NCBI GenBank assembly: GCA_900708905.1
Contig: CAADRB010000025.1
Span: forward strand, 1,531,761 to 1,595,760
Direction: 5' to 3'
DNA: 64,000 nucleotides
Source of the DNA: Hymenolepis diminuta
Lineage: Eukaryota; Platyhelminthes; Cestoda; Cyclophyllidea; Hymenolepididae
A program made the position numbers and the translations under genes. Shown in pieces: positions 12,101 to 23,157 of the stretch. How positions within the stretch are numbered: position 1 is the stretch's first letter; each line of letters opens with the position of its first letter. The notes under the pieces are model-generated. The model saw only the letters and a program-made list of their open reading frames with translations. It searched no databases and had not been told where the DNA came from.

Positions 12101-15100
12101 CAATTTGGTGAACCTACTGTCAATTAATAATTGTTTTCACTCGATTACGTTGCCGTATCGTGGTTATTACTTTTGGTTAAATGTATAATGGAGCACAAAT
12201 AATGCAGGTTAATTGCTTTAGAATAAAACAGAGAAATCGAATGACTGATCAACCGCATTCATGTATTTAAATGATTTTTCGGGCAAGAACTTTCAGAGCA
12301 TATTCACAGTGTAATGAATGATCAAATTTACCAGAAATCGATACGTACACACATTTGCTCCCAAGTTTACGAATAGTCGAGACTGCTTAATCATGAAGTC
12401 ATATTTACCATAATGGGACATTTTGCTCGTTATTTTAGGTTACTCAGAAGCCACAGCATCGCTGATCAAACCGAAGAAGGTCACCAATAAGACCAATGTC
12501 TCTACTGGACCCGCAACTTCTGATGATGTCAAAGAAATTGCCCGCAAAGAGGCTAAAAAGAAACCCAGGTCCCAATACACAGGAGGTAAAGTCAGTACTC
12601 CTGGTCGTCATAACTACATGCCAAAGGGGGATACAGATGCTTACGACCGCAGCATGAAGACCGCTACTACCATATGGGTAGGATTGATAAGAATGCTGAA
12701 AGAACACGAGCTCATGCCTGTCATTGTATTCTGCTTCTCTCGGGCCAAAATTAATAATCTTGTCCAGAGTCTAGAATCAGTCGATTTACTCAATAAATGT
12801 AAATTGATAAATTAATTGCGACTTACACATAATTAGTAGCATGCTATATAAATGGATTCCTATTTTAGTGGAGAAAAATGAAGTGATGACATTCCTTCGT
12901 GCTGCCGTTGGATCGCGTCTGAGGGGTTCGGACAAGCTTTTGGCCCAAGTACTTCTTGTCCGATCGCTGGCTCTCCGAGGTATTGCCATCCATCATGCTG
13001 GTATGCTGCCACTCCTAAAAGAGGTAACCACTTTAGTTTCGACGGGTTAATTTTTTGCACCATGACTGGTTAAGCTAATTTGTTTCTTCTGCTTACTCTT
13101 ATGTAGGCTGTTGAGATGTTATTCCAACGTGGATTGGTACGAATCCTTTTTGCAACAGAAACTTTTGCAATGGGAGTTAATATGCCGGCTCGGTGTGTCA
13201 TTTTCACTTCACTTCAGAAACACGATGGAACTCGACGTCGACTTCTCACAGCAGGTAAGATCTAACCAATCATTATCTTCTCATAATACCCGCAAAGGGT
13301 CGAATAATTAGTAAACTAAGATATATAGTAGTGGGGAGGAGGCGGGGTGAGGGGAGGGAGGGAAGTGCAGTGAACATGTAGAATATGAGATCATTAGCTG
13401 TTTTACGATAGAGACTACAATATTTAGTCGATTCCGATCGAGATATGGGTCGTATAGTAGATGTGACTTAATTTAATATGCCTTTCATTTATGAATTCTT
13501 GGGAAAAACGAAGGTTTAAGGCAGAGAATTCATCTTTATGATGTCGCTTACATCCAGCACAGTTTGTTCTCAGCTGAAAATCTACATAGTTTCTCAAGTA
13601 TTGGCATTGCGTATTCTCCCGTACTCTGTCCGTGTTCTTGTTTTAAGATAATTTCTGTTAATATTATTACTCATGGTAAAGCAAATAGTTCCAATTTGTG
13701 ATCATTGGAAAACCTCTTAATGTGGAGAATAATCAAATTGTCCTATAACGAGTAAAGGAAGAAGCAACGAAAAAAAAAGAGCAAAGTCAGGTTACCAAAA
13801 GAATTTTACTTCATTTGAAATCTGGATTTATCGAGTGGTACAGCATTTATTATGTCCCATAGTTTCAAAGTTGAACTTTCAGAGTTTGATCTCTGGGTTC
13901 CAGAGTGAATTTATACCCTCGATAATTTGAGCCAGCTGACGATTTAACTGACTGTCGATCATGCTGAACAGCTAGTTGATACAAGTCTAGAGATTTTTAA
14001 TAGCAGTTCTACCTCAACTTCTAACACATTCTTCTTATCTTTTTACGGGTCTTTCCTATGTCTCAGCGATCTACGCGACAAAAGCAACAAGGAAAATAAA
14101 AAAAACCGATTTTATTCATTTCTTTAATAGAAAACGAAGTCTGAATTCATAATACTTTGAGTTTAACCACACAGGCGAAACCCTCAAGATAATGTGCAAA
14201 GTTTCATTTAATTACCTTTTTTCCAATTTCGGATCAACCTCCCTACTAGGTTTCTTGCCAAGATCCTTTGGTGTTAATCATTTTAGTAAAAAATCCCCCA
14301 TACTAACCACAATTATTAAATGAAATACTGATAGAACCCTGTATCATATACCCGTTAAAGGAGTATTATTTCTAATTGTATCTTTGCCCCTCGTAGGTGA
14401 GTACACTCAAATGGCCGGTCGTGCGGGTAGACGAGGTCTAGACACCACCGGAACTGTGATCATCATGGCCAACAACTGTGAAAACAGTATGATGCCCACT
14501 GACCTTCAAATCCAACAAATGCTTCTCGGCCAGGCTACCAAACTCTCCTCTCGCTTCAAAATAACCTATTCCATGATCCTCTACCTCCATCGAGGTGAAC
14601 TCCAATCTCCCCAAGAACTCATCCGACAGTCCTTCATGCACGCCGGAGATCTGCGTTTCGAGTTGGCAAGGAAACGTCAGGTTGGTCTCCTGAAGGAGCT
14701 CATCCAATCCTCCGTGATTGACAATAACACCTCCGGAGTGGTCCCGAGGTTAACTAAAACTGGTCCTGTTGTCAGTATTCCCGGGAGTCAGGAGACTAAA
14801 AGGTGCTTTTCTGTGGATACACGGTGTCCTGCTTACCCGCTCGATTCGGAAGAAGCTTCTAAGGCCCTGTGTACTGACCAGATGGCTGGTTTCTATATGG
14901 TGAGTTTGTTATGAGTTATCGTACATTAAGGGATTAATATTAACAACATCAAGGTCGTCTTTGGATTTAAAGAATAAAATTTAATATATAATAATTTATT
15001 AGAAGTTAGACTAGCGGATGTAAAATTGTTTTATCTTGAATTTAGAACTCGTTTGATATTTGCTTCAAATTTGAGGAAACAAGTCCCTTCACTCGCCTAA

Positions 15101-18100
15101 ATTCGACTTCGGAGAAATCTCCCAGTTTTCACTTGCCAAGGATTGAAGGTGGCTCCCACGCCCCTGTCTTTTGCATGTTCTGAAGTAGGAATTCGTCGGA
15201 AATCGTTGGTTTTGTAGAATTTTGCTCACAATTTTCGGCGAATATTTTCATGAAGTTAGTCACAGAATTTTACAGGTCGTGCACAACTATTTCTAACCGG
15301 GTTTCAACAGCTGAAAAATTGAAATTAATTCGGTCGAATTCTTCATCTTGATTTGTTCTAACTATGATTTCATTTATGCTTTTTCGGTTCTTATCGATGT
15401 GTGCACCGGTGGAGCAGCGTTTACCACGCTCACCCGCGAAGTCAGAGGTCACGGGTTCAATGTCCACCGGTGCACATCCAGTGAGTAACACGCTGGTTAC
15501 GTTCGCCTAATAAAATGTGATGGCGAAATTCGAATTTCTCATTAGAGAGGTCCCGTAAAATTACCCCTCTATTCAATATAAGTGTTAGAAAACTCTTTCC
15601 TAAAATGATTATAAACCCGGACCGGGATAAAAGGTTGCAAATATGTTATGGAATTAACAATAAGATACTCTTATTTTGTGACTAATTTCACAGAATTTTT
15701 TTTTCTTTTGCAGGCCTGTCATTACTGGCGAGATATGTCGATGGCTTGTGCAAAGATGGCAGGTGATCAACCCTCATCAATGCTTGAGAAAGTTTTCTGT
15801 CCGGGGCGGGTAGTGCAATTACAACTCTCCACGGAATCGCTTCGGGCTTCCGCACAGTGTATGTCTGCGGCTCCATTCTCGCCTTACGCTGGAAACAAGT
15901 GTATTCCTAATTGGAGCACAATGGGTGTTGTGTTAGAAGTTAAAAAGGCGGTCGGTTGGGTGATGGTATGTTCTACTTTATTTATTCTCCATATCTTGTC
16001 CTTTAATGTATATAATCAGGGGAGTATTGGTCGAATTGAAGTGTTACGCAAGTGATTCCAAATCAAAGAGAAGATCGTGGGTCGTGTATTTATATGTACG
16101 CAGTGCCTTTATACCTATGGCGTAGCGTTCAAAATACGCGTCTGTCAAATCAGAGGTCATGGGTTTTATGTTCCTCGTTGGACATCCAGTGAATCAAATG
16201 ATCAATGGTAACGGTTAATTCTGGTTAGTGTATGTGAGAGAATGCGTGATTCCCATTAGGATTTCTATTCCTCTGATCAGGATAAGTGTTGAGAAATGCT
16301 TCCTCTTTATGGTCGAAAAAATTATGAATTGAATGGGAGTTGCCCAGTTATCGTGTTGGTTGGCTGGTGAAGGAAATTGTGCAAAGTGGGTGGATCGCCA
16401 CTACTGGACCAATAGGCCAGAGGGGTGTTCATCAACGTGCGCCTTCGTGAAAGTTGTTACACATGGTAGGGTAAGACGGACAGTAAAGTGGTACAGTTTT
16501 CTCTAGCTGTCGCAAACCCAAGAGAGAAAAGACAGAGTATCGCCAGACCTGGAGGTAGCTAAATTGCTCCATGAAATATTAAAGGTTAGAATCACAGGGT
16601 AAATGTAACGTACTACTCAGTAAGATCCAGGGTGATCACGTCTTGACTATATCATATATTGGTATATTCTGACAAGTTATAATTTTAGTGTTAGGCACAA
16701 ATGCCTTACTAGGATTAATGGAGAAGTTAGCGGGAATGTCAGGCAAAGGGGTTTTACTTTTTTCCACAATCTGGAAGTATGGGAGCTCTAGTAAATATCA
16801 GGAAAACATTCACTCGGCGCCTCGTAAAATCAGGGAAAATGAGACTGAGAGTAAATGGCGAGCTGACGCACGACTGTATCATTAAGGCTTGTTAAAGAAA
16901 ATTTTCTTTTATATTTTGAAGCTTGATTTTCTGTTTTCCTCAACTACTCTTTGTAAATTTAAGGTCACGCCCCGTAATCCATATTATGTATGAATACTTG
17001 CTTGATACTACTGAGTTGCAATTTTTAAAATTAACTTGACTGCTCTGAAGCTGTGCCCATAAGTTCTAGATGCTATAAGCTCTACTCTTTTTTCTGAATT
17101 GATGCTTCCTTCTGTATGCTTTCTATTTCCCTAATGTATATTCAAAACTGGTCCTTGCAGCGTACAGTCAAAAAATGTGAAAGAATATGATATAACGCGG
17201 AGAAGTTATGTGGATCTACTCCTCATTAATGATAAAATAGATAGAATTTCGGAAGTTGGATACCGTAGCAGGAACTACATACAGAAGACTAAGAAATAAC
17301 ACGTATTGATTTTGTCACATCGATCGAGTCTAATTATTATAGAAGTGCATCCTTACTTTATGGAAAGCTGAAACTGAACGAGAAAACCAAGAATGTCCCA
17401 TCAATTTAAGTTATAATTTCCCTTGGTATCCATTCGTTCTTAACACTTGCGATATTTGAGGGCAATAAGCTCATTTAGTGCATATTTTGTCTAATATTAA
17501 AGGTTTACGTTTATGTGAGCTTTCATAAGGGCACATTTCGTAAAGTACATATAATTTGCTTGGAGTAGTTTTGTAGTTTATATCAGTTATTACAGTCTTG
17601 CTCTTGCCTGGGCTTTCAGCTATCATAGTTAATAAAAGGCCAGACTGTCTAGACAACATTCTTCCTTTTTTCTCTCCAGCTCAATTTGGTAACATGGCAG
17701 CTGCCTCCTTCACCAATTGCTGACTGCTCGAAGAAAATCGGGGCAACACTGGAGGAAGAGGATATCCTTTGTGAAGATGAATTGGCCGACCTCGGTTTTA
17801 CTCCCTTTCCGCCTGCATTGATGCCAGAATACTGCCCCGAAGTAAGTATATCTCCGCTGCCATCATTGTAACCAATAAAAAAAGCTCCTAAGCCCATTGA
17901 TGCCGGTGTTAACAACTAGGTATCCTATAGTGCTCTTACGAATATTTGTAATTTACCATCCCTCTTCTTGACTGTGGTGGACCTTTCAGATCTATCTCAT
18001 GACCCCGGGCTTAACAGACGTGCATAATAAATGCCTCCGCTAACGTAAATAATGATATCTACATCTGTTAACATAAAACTGTGTACTAGTGCACGTCTGT

Positions 18101-20754
18101 AAAGTCAGAGACCATGAGAACGATACTCGATTAAAATTGCTCAAGAGGGGTAGCAGGTTGCGAGTTTCTCATTAAAACTGCTTAATAAGGCTACTCATTT
18201 ATCCACAACGTAGGTCCTTCCTTTCAACTTATTTGGAATTTACTTTACAAAAAAGCTGTATATTTAAAAGGGTTTATTTATTAGAGGGATAGAAGAGTGT
18301 CCTGTAAATATTTCGTTTGATTGGTGATTAGTTCATTTAATGGGAACTATGTACAAGAATCAGAAGACCCCAGAGATGACAGGCCTTTACTAGATCACAT
18401 CGTATTGTGATGTGTCAATTACAATTGTTTAGATTGACTTGAAGACAAAGAAACGTCAACCATACTTAAGTTTACCATGTGGTTGAGCCTGGGTACCACA
18501 GTTTCTCTTCTCTCTTATAGGCCTTCTTGATTTGGGATGTTTAATGGCGTTATGTTTTGTTAGAGTTAGGTTTGAATGCTCATGGGTGAAAATTGTACAG
18601 AATGCCTGTTCTTTCATGAACAAAGCCTTGCATTCGTGGATACTTTTCAGTTTAAATGTGAAATGGCAAGACTCCCAAAACAACACTAATCCAAACTTTA
18701 AGACTCTGACCGAGTTGGACTTAGAGCTTGCAGATCTATTGATCATCCTTAGGATTAACAGAGTGCAAAAGCCTTTCTCATAATAGAAAATCAAGATTTG
18801 AGTGGGAACACGAATGTGTTTGCTAATCGTAGGGGAATGAAAGTGGATGGGATACGGTAGCTGGAGGATATAATAGAGCTGGGTATAAACGTCTAAACTG
18901 CATATGTGGACGCAAAGTTGTAGGAAAATGGCGAAGTAAGATACGCTGAAAGGTCTTGTCTTATTTTGTGTTCTCTGTGAGTCACTATGCGACAAATAGT
19001 ATGAGCATACCTGTGAATCATCGTGTGCGTACTACAACTGGAACCGCCAAGTTACTAGCTCTAATTTACCCACAGTTAATAGTCGGTAGTGTGGTTGAAT
19101 ACATCTCTTGGGCTAATAAAGAGTGAGATTGTGATATTGAAAGTTTTTTATCATAGAATATTAGCAAATAACCGATCTAGACTATGGTCAGACATTAAGT
19201 CAAATATAACGGACAGAATGGATTATAGAATTGGTAGACAGTGAAGAGGTGTTTGCCGATTAAATATGCAGCCCATCTTCACGGCTGAAGAGTATAGTAA
19301 ATAATTTATTTCATAATATCCTTTACATAACGTTCTGCTTCTTTTCACTTTAAGTCGAAAGAGGATAGCAAATCCCGCTTGGTTATAGTAACCGGTATTC
19401 CATTGACCTCACTCTTGGCAGTCACCAACACGGTCGTACCAGGTGCCACTGAAGATAAGTTCTTTACCGATTCCATTCATCGTGATCTCACTCTATTCCG
19501 TCAACAACAAGAGGCGTCAGCACAGGGCCTCGAAGTACTGGTCTCTAAGAAACGCGGAGTTCCAAAAGAATCTCGAGGTCTCACAAAATTACCTTTGGAT
19601 GCCACAAATGAAACCCTCTACACCGCTGCCTCCAATGTACGCAACCTTGAAACTGTCCCCTTTTGGATGCACATTGGTCTAGAGTGTCAGGAGGCAGAAA
19701 AATGGATGGAATTATCTCAAATGTTAAAGAGTTTGCGATGTGTTGACTACTTGCAGTACAGCAATATACACTACGATGTCGCGGTCTGTGAAGACTTGGT
19801 CGCACATTTGAGTCTTACCCATAGATACTTCAGACGCAGCCAGGCGGTTACTCGTTTGGAAGCCAAGCTAAGTAGATATAGAGGACCCCTCTTGGTTGAC
19901 TATGAGGCACGAGTTCGAGTCCTCGAAGAATTGGGTTTCCTTGAAAAAGAGAGTCAATCCGGCTGCCTGACACGCAAAGGTGAACTTCATATTCCATATC
20001 TACTTGATAAGTTTAAGTAGTTAATAATTTTGAATTTCGTTTTATCTCTCCAGGCAGGGCAGCATGTGAATTCCAGCAAATGGAAGTTCTGCTAGCTGAG
20101 GTACTTTTTGATGGATCAATAATTCAAATGCCGCCAGAGGATATTGCAGCATTGCTCTCATGTTTTGTCTGTGAATCTGGAATGGGTGGTCCACAAAATC
20201 AGCCCCCTCCTCCACCACCACAAAATGCAGCTAATAATCCATTTAATTCTCGTCTTGCTCTTGTTACACATGAGGAGCTAGAAGCTTACGAGAAACCCGT
20301 TGATCCTAAAGAACTTATCCAGCTTCCATCTACGGTTCCAGAACACTTACAGGACACTGTCCGGTCGATGTTTATCAAAGCCCAACAATTGGAGGACCTT
20401 CAAATGAAGTTTGGTGTTTTGGAGGGAGAGTCGGATACTCGGCTGAATGCAATTTTAGTCGGTGCGGCCTACGCTTGGGCTTGTAATCAACCTTTTTCAG
20501 CTATTGTTGGCCTCACAGCGGGCGATGTGGCTGAAGGTCACGTCCTTCGAGCTCTTCAAAGATTGGATGAGCTGTTACGTCATGTTTGTGCAGCATGTAA
20601 GGGATTGGGTGATCATGCACTAGCGTCTAGAATGGATGCAGCCAGAGTGGCTGTACATCGCGACATGGTCTGCGCACCGTCACTCTATGTCGCGGACGAA
20701 ATTTCTGCGGAGGCATCGAGCGAATCTAAAGAAGAAGAGGAGGAAGAAAGATGA
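9151..20754 (+). CDS. SKIV2L: SKI2 (SKIV2L) ATP-dependent RNA helicase of the Ski complex
   Basis: Twelve exons: 9151-9406, 10538-10953, 11017-11433, 11509-11788, 12439-12798, 12869-13023, 13107-13254, 14397-14899, 15714-15965, 17680-17841, 19355-19979, 20054-20754. They sum to 4275 nt, or 1424 aa, with consistent intron phases and GT-AG borders. Visible helicase motifs are Walker A AHTSAGKT (about residues 270-277), DEVH (362-365, split by the 11434-11508 intron), SAT (393-395) and motif [14 protein letters not shown] (682-693). A divergent insertion (arch region) and a C-terminal DSHCT domain (about 1140-1420) follow, the latter with a proline run at about 1242-1247 and an acidic tail. Known role of the family: with SKI3 and SKI8 it unwinds mRNA and feeds it to the cytoplasmic exosome for 3'-5' decay and non-stop mRNA removal. 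The human protein is about 1246 aa; the extra length is mainly N-terminal. The first 220 residues are not conserved, so the start ATG at 9151 (weak context) and a possible upstream exon are uncertain. Confidence 0.95.
15395..15605 (+). repeat. SINE-like repeat with tRNA-like head (best copy)
   Basis: It lies in a SKI2 intron. The first 75 nt (15401-15475) are bounded by a perfect 12-nt inverted repeat, GTGCACCGGTGG and CCACCGGTGCAC, resembling an acceptor stem at tRNA spacing. GGTTCAATGTCC inside resembles a Pol III B box, although one base longer than the consensus. A body follows (CACATCCAGTGAG, then AATTTCTCATTAGAGAGG, then TAAGTGTTAGAAAACTC) that recurs in the other copies. The tRNA-derived SINE assignment is inferred from this architecture. 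Confidence 0.6.
16095..16318 (+). repeat. SINE-like repeat copy
   Basis: It lies in the SKI2 intron 15966-17679, about 500 bp after the best copy and in the same orientation. The shared word order is TATGGCGTAGCGTTC (A-box-like), AAATCAGAGGTCATGGGTT, GGACATCCAGTGAAT, GGTTAATTCTGG, CCTCTGATCAGGATAAGTG, TTGAGAAATGCTTCC. It gives the fullest view of the element's 3' body. Confidence 0.6.
18066..18235 (+). repeat. SINE-like repeat copy, degraded
   Basis: It lies in the SKI2 intron 17842-19354. AAAGTCAGAGACCATGAGAA in the head and GCGAGTTTCTCATTAAAAC in the body line up with the better copies at 15395 and 16095. The tRNA-like stem is not preserved. Confidence 0.45.
18795..19005 (+). repeat. Second dispersed repeat family, copy 1
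   Basis: It lies in a SKI2 intron. The segment aligns by eye with 34213-34425: both carry TGAGT-GAACAC, AATCGTAG-GGAAT, a purine-rich middle, GAGCT-G-TAT-AACRTCTAA and finally GAGTCAC. Two copies show that the sequence is repeated, but the element type is unknown; I see no coding or tRNA-like part. Confidence 0.4.
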
Positions 20755-21052
20755 ACTTGAAATGTGTCACCTATTTTGTCCCGCTTTCATTTTTTCTCAC
20801 TTTTGTATCTGTAACAATTTTTTTCAAATTCATTTGAGTTTTATTTCAAACTGAGATGGGTGATGATTGTAAGCTGGATAGAGCATTACTAGAATCTATA
20901 TTAACTCGCAAAATCCGTTTATTCAATATGTCAACTGGAAAAGCATTTCTTAGAAAAGAAATGGTGAGAGATAAGTGTAAAGCTAGCACACACACTGGCG
21001 TCGCCATTAATGTCAAGTTACGTTGTCGCTTGTTTAACAAAACATAGTCACC

Positions 21053-21058
21053 AATAAA
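21053..21058 (+). terminator. Candidate polyadenylation signal of SKI2
   Basis: AATAAA lies 299 nt past the SKI2 stop codon and is the first exact hexamer downstream. No transcript end can be seen directly, and a non-canonical signal nearer the stop is possible. Confidence 0.4.
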
Positions 21059-21884
21059 TTCTGGACTATCCACTGAAGTCATCTGTGGCTACGATATCTC
21101 TGACCCAGAAAGGTGGATGCTTGTATCTTGAACGATAATTTAGCTTCCGTTCATTACGAGAGTATGAGGTTGAATACTTGATTAGCATTGAAGGGACTCC
21201 GTTTGAACGTTCAGGGACAGTGGTAGAGGGTCTTCAGTTATTTAGATCCGAAAGAAGACTGTTAACTCAAATGAGGGCTTCTCCATTTTATTTAGGAATT
21301 GCACCTGATTATACAGAACTTCTAAGAGGGATCGGTTGGCTCACCTGTTAGCCAGAAATATAGCCGGGGGGAGGGGATACATTCAGATACAAAAATGGAA
21401 GATCAGAGAGCAGAATTTTATAAATTCTGTTCAGGCATCGAAACTTTTCAATTTTTATTCCACTAGGACGGCAACCGGTATTTACGGATGCATGAAAAAC
21501 AGCGGGTGGTTATTAATACCGCTGAACCTTGGATTACGGCGGATAGATGACGGAAAATAGTAATATGATTCAATTTTGTGGCAGTGTTTTCTTAGGAAAA
21601 AGGGATTGCGCAACAGCTAATTTTTGAGGACTTCGAGGACATCAACAGAACACTTTTCATGACGGTTTGTGAATAGCATGCAAGATATGGATGTGGACTA
21701 CTCGGGCTTACAACTAGAATTTCCTACAAAATTTGCGCAGTAATTTAATGACTTTACTATTTATGTTTGCGCAATGTTCATTTTCGAAATCGGAATTTGC
21801 TGCCCAGATCATTCCAAAATTTCTAAACCCTTAGAGAGGAAAAAGTCATTTCAAACCCATTATGAGAAATATTAACAACACTTG

Positions 21885-22060
21885 GCATGGGTAGAGAAGG
21901 TGTATACTCGAGCAACTCATATGGGTAATCCACATTCTACCACCCATTTTGTTGACCAGATTTAATCAATGCGGTTGGTCATCCAATTCACTGGATCTGC
22001 ACTGGTGAGCATTGATCTTGAGACATCTGATTAACAGACGAGAATGTTGGCCATGTTCTC
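21885..22060 (-). repeat. SINE-like repeat copy
   Basis: Read on the minus strand: AATCAGATGTCTCAAGATCA, ATGCTCACCAGTGCAGATCC, CAGTGAATTGGATGACC, TTAATCAAAT-like, TGGTCAACAAAATGGGTGG, TAGAATGTGGATTACCCAT. The order matches the family described at 15395-15605. Confidence 0.5.
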
Positions 22061-22994
22061 TGAGTCTCACACCCTGCCGCCCTCCTAAGAACCCATATTA
22101 ACTGGTATTTCTAATCACTGGGTATGGATAACCCCGAATTTTGGCTTGACTACAATGCCACTTGGACATATAATAATTGCATTACCAATGAAATTTATTC
22201 ACCAATTAGGCATTATACTTGCCAGTACACTAGTCGGATTTATAATTTTACTTTTGGGGGCATAGAAATGTACTTATCTATGGAGTTTGATGGTCTTTCT
22301 CCCAGCTCAATTTGGAACTGATTTTTTTCACATTTTCTCACTATTTACTGTTATTTACTAAGATTATCCATCAAATTCCTTCAGAATTGATTATGCTTCA
22401 CTATAACGGAATAATGCACCATAATAAATTAGAAGTAGTAATAAGTCAAAATTAATTATGTTATTCTGATAGGCGATAATTTAATTACCATTGCCTTTTA
22501 TGAAAGTTCCTTCCCATTAATCTAGACCATTGCATTTTCACCCACAACCGACATGACAGAATTTCGCTCTTCCGATCTGAGTCTTTTTTGTAGACTGTTT
22601 TTTAATCTTTAGCTGTAATAGATGAATCTCGCCGAAATCCTCTGCAACTTCTTTCTAAATCTGCATTAGTTCTACCTCATGGTTCTTACTTAAAAATTCC
22701 TAAGGCCTACCTTTTAAAACTAGACTATGACACGCTACATCAAGAATGCAATGGATTCAATGACCTTTATAAAATGAAAGTGGATTGAGTAAAGATTATT
22801 TCGTTCTCTTAAAAATCATTCAACATTGTCAGAAGGAATCCCTTTTTATTCCGGTATCATGATGAAGATAGGGACCTATATCATGAATGATAATGGGGCT
22901 GTATAAGCCCCGTATGATAGGTGGGAAAGGTAAATTTAAACGAGAGCGCATTGTAGAAGCAGCTGGTAAGTTGCGCAGAACAAGTTGCGACAAT

Positions 22995-23045
22995 CAATGC
23001 CAATGCGAGAACCAATCAGAGTGACGCTGGAAACTGGCCAATTAG
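22995..23045 (+). promoter_or_regulatory. CCAAT-cluster promoter of the receptor gene
   Basis: Three forward CCAAT boxes at 23000-23004, 23012-23016 and 23038-23042 lie 116-158 bp before the receptor start codon. A GTGACG word lies between the second and third. No TATA box is obvious. CCAAT clusters at this distance are usual for animal promoters; the assignment rests on position and motif only. Confidence 0.45.
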
Positions 23046-23157
23046 AGTGTCCGTTGTAATTGTCTGTCGGTCTACCCTACCGTTCCATGCTTGTGCAAAA
23101 TTCTTCGCCCTTGCCATCTGGTCTGGTAGAATCCCAGCTGGAATTTATGCTCCAATC

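Larger units (their letters stand above)
20755..22990. other. SKI2 3' flank and spacer before the receptor gene
   Basis: The first 300 bp probably form the SKI2 3' UTR, ending after AATAAA at 21053. The remainder shows only short open frames without domain signal, plus one minus-strand SINE-like copy at about 21885-22060. Confidence 0.5.

Noticed and set aside
15401..15475. Functional tRNA gene
   Set aside because: The acceptor-like stem is 12 bp rather than 7, the T-arm pairs poorly, there is no clear anticodon arm, and the sequence is part of a repeated element.
16333..16506. 57-codon frame in a SKI2 intron with Trp- and Cys-rich sequence
   Set aside because: No similarity recognised, and it lies directly after a SINE-like copy. 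It may be transposon debris but cannot be supported as a gene.
18456..18995. 179-codon open frame on the minus strand in a SKI2 intron
   Set aside because: It is the longest frame not explained by a gene, but it has no recognisable domain, low-complexity composition, no splice partners, and it overlaps the second repeat family. Treated as chance.
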